A DNA stretch of 64,000 nucleotides from Streptomonospora nanhaiensis (GTDB lineage: Bacteria > Actinomycetota > Actinomycetes > Streptosporangiales > Streptosporangiaceae). The position numbers were made by a program, and so were the translations under genes. Shown piece by piece: positions 62,761-64,000 of the stretch (positions are counted from its first letter, which is position 1; every line of letters begins with the position of its first letter). Location of the stretch: NCBI RefSeq assembly GCF_013410565.1, contig NZ_JACCFO010000001.1, forward strand, positions 3,906,001 through 3,970,000. Direction: 5' to 3'. The notes under the pieces are model-generated. The model worked only from the letters and a program-made list of their open reading frames with translations, made no database searches and was not told the origin of the DNA.

Positions 62761-64000
62761 ATGCCGACCGGGCTAGTCGCACTCGGCGCCTTCATCGCCG
62801 TCATCATCGTCTGGAACGTCGCCTTCAAGAGGAACATGGGCGAGGCCATGCTCTTCGGCCTCCTCGTCACCGCGGCGTTCGCCGGCGCCGACGCCCCCGG
62901 TGCGCTGCTCGCCGGGCTGCGCGGCGCGCTGGACGAGGAGGTGCTCTACGCCGCCCTGGCGTTCGTCTTCATGGCCTACGTGGTCGACCGCACGGGTCTC
63001 ATCCACCGCCTCCTGGCGATCCTGAACTCGCTGGTGGGCCGGGTGCGGGGCGGTCCCGCGCTCGTCGACACCGCGGGCTCGGCCGTGATGGGCGCGCTCT
63101 CGGGCTCCAACTCCGGCAACACCGCCGCGACCGGAGCCTTCACCGGCCCCTGGATGGTGCGCACCGGCTGGACCCCCGAGCGCAGCGCGACCGTGCTGGC
63201 CGGCAACGGCGGCCTGGGCGCGGCGCTGCCGCCCAGCGCCTCCATGGTGATCATGATCGGGTTCGCCGGCTCCATGGTGACCACGGGCGAGGTCTACCTG
63301 GCCCTCCTGTGCGCGGGGCTCTACCAGGTGGCCTGGCGGGTGCTGCTCGTCTTCTACTTCGTCCACCGCGACCGGATCCCCCGCGTGGCCGACGAGGAGC
63401 TGCGGCCCCTGCGCCAGGTGCTGCGCGAGGGCCGGTCCGCCTTGCTCATCGTGCTGGGCGCGCTCGTCCCCATCGCCATCACCGTCGGCCCCGCCGCGGA
63501 GTTCCTGTCCGCGGCCAACCGGTTGGGCGGCTCGGTCGAGGACATCTCCATCCTCACCTGGATCCCGGTGCTGGTCACGGCGCTGGCCCTGCTGGTGGGC
63601 CGCCGCGAACTCCCCCGGGGAGCCCGTGCGTGGGGCACCTGGATCACCGCCGCGATGCCCCGCTTCACCAGCATCGGAGCGCTGCTGTTCTTCGCGGTGG
63701 CCGCCAGCGAGGTCCTCAGCGGACTGGGGCTCGCCGAGGACATCGACGCCCTGCTCGCCGGCTTCCACCTCAACCAGTACGTGGTGACCGTGCTTGTGGG
63801 CGTCCTGATCGCCGTGGTGGCCGGACCGCTGTCCTCGACCGCCACGCTCACCGCCGTGGGACAGGTGTCCCTGCTCACCCTGGTGTCGGTGGGTGTGGAC
63901 CCCGTCCTGGCCGTCACCGCGATCCTCGTCTTCGCCTCCACCGAGGGCGCCTCACCGCCGGCGTCGGGCTCGATCTTCCGTCGCGGCCGGCCTCACCGGC
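62761..64000 (+). CDS. TRAP-type large permease (DctM-like), partial, frameshift near end
   Basis: Large membrane subunit of a TRAP transporter for organic acids; about 413 residues are within the window and the gene runs off its edge. Hallmarks are AGSAVMGALSGSNSGNTAAT, ERSATVLAGNGGLGAALPPS, and the late STEGASPPASGSIF. ATG 62761 follows AGGGGAA. After SIF the frame reads RRGRPHR, whereas a shift of one base gives VAAGLTG, the family sequence after the PP motif; so one extra C near 63978 seems to break it. No DctP or DctQ partner is in view. Confidence 0.82.
   Translation, partial: MPTGLVALGAFIAVIIVWNVAFKRNMGEAMLFGLLVTAAFAGADAPGALLAGLRGALDEEVLYAALAFVFMAYVVDRTGLIHRLLAILNSLVGRVRGGPALVDTAGSAVMGALSGSNSGNTAATGAFTGPWMVRTGWTPERSATVLAGNGGLGAALPPSASMVIMIGFAGSMVTTGEVYLALLCAGLYQVAWRVLLVFYFVHRDRIPRVADEELRPLRQVLREGRSALLIVLGALVPIAITVGPAAEFLSAANRLGGSVEDISILTWIPVLVTALALLVGRRELPRGARAWGTWITAAMPRFTSIGALLFFAVAASEVLSGLGLAEDIDALLAGFHLNQYVVTVLVGVLIAVVAGPLSSTATLTAVGQVSLLTLVSVGVDPVLAVTAILVFASTEGASPPASGSIFRRGRPHR

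Overview
The window is a 64-kb stretch of very GC-rich DNA with tightly packed genes, abundant GTG starts and many 4-base ATGA/GTGA overlaps. It carries a pknA/pknB-pbpA-rodA-pstP-fhaB-fhaA cluster, a bacterial proteasome activator and a SARP regulator, so the host is an actinomycete. The mix of gene families is compatible with Nocardiopsaceae, but that rank is inference; no rRNA is present to place it. At least nine genes have a TANNNT -10 box whose last T lies 7-8 bases before the start codon, the pattern expected for leaderless mRNAs.

Layout. 1-9.2 kb: one minus-strand operon for Ser/Thr kinase control of cell-wall growth. 9.5-18.3 kb: tRNA-Leu, a subtilisin-inhibitor-like lipoprotein, rhodanese, an orphan PAS-GAF-PAS histidine kinase, an RsbW-like ATPase and a STAS protein (partner-switching parts), a glycosyltransferase, pheA and serS. 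18.3-30.6 kb: bpa, a quinone oxidoreductase, a huge proline-rich MinD/ParA-type ATPase, tRNA-Ser, a LacI regulator, a Kef-type antiporter with a UBP zinc finger, a DnaN paralogue away from dnaA, and a 585-bp gap holding a cluster of DnaA-box-like sites. 30.6-36.2 kb: membrane and exported proteins, including three neighbouring anchored proteins that look related. 36.6-40.2 kb: two small paralogous peptides directly upstream of a leaderless SARP-NB-ARC-TPR regulator, the best candidate here for an undescribed system.

40.8-50.7 kb: tRNA-Pro followed by an accessory-looking stretch (SUKH-like protein, TetR, a frameshifted alcohol dehydrogenase, small exported proteins, GNAT, DUF3072, ZIP transporter, OmpA/lipoprotein pair). 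50.8-56.5 kb: an aldaric-acid locus. It holds tripartite tricarboxylate transporter genes tctC-tctB-tctA, a LysR gene, 5-dehydro-4-deoxyglucarate dehydratase and a galactarate/talarate-type dehydratase. Together these would import a sugar diacid and turn it into 2-oxoglutarate semialdehyde. tctC and lysR, however, have both lost their 5' ends at one shared junction. 56.5-64 kb: a two-repeat type I-E-like CRISPR remnant, a MauE-like protein with a Cys-rich neighbour and a small exported peptide, a SigE-family sigma factor, tRNA-Ser, and an IclR regulator. The IclR gene diverges from a dehydrogenase-RraA fusion and a TRAP-type permease that runs off the end.

Three loci look broken (ADH with two frameshifts, the tctC/lysR junction, one frameshift at the end of the TRAP permease). 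Either this is real gene decay in catabolic genes or the assembly has local errors; raw reads would decide.
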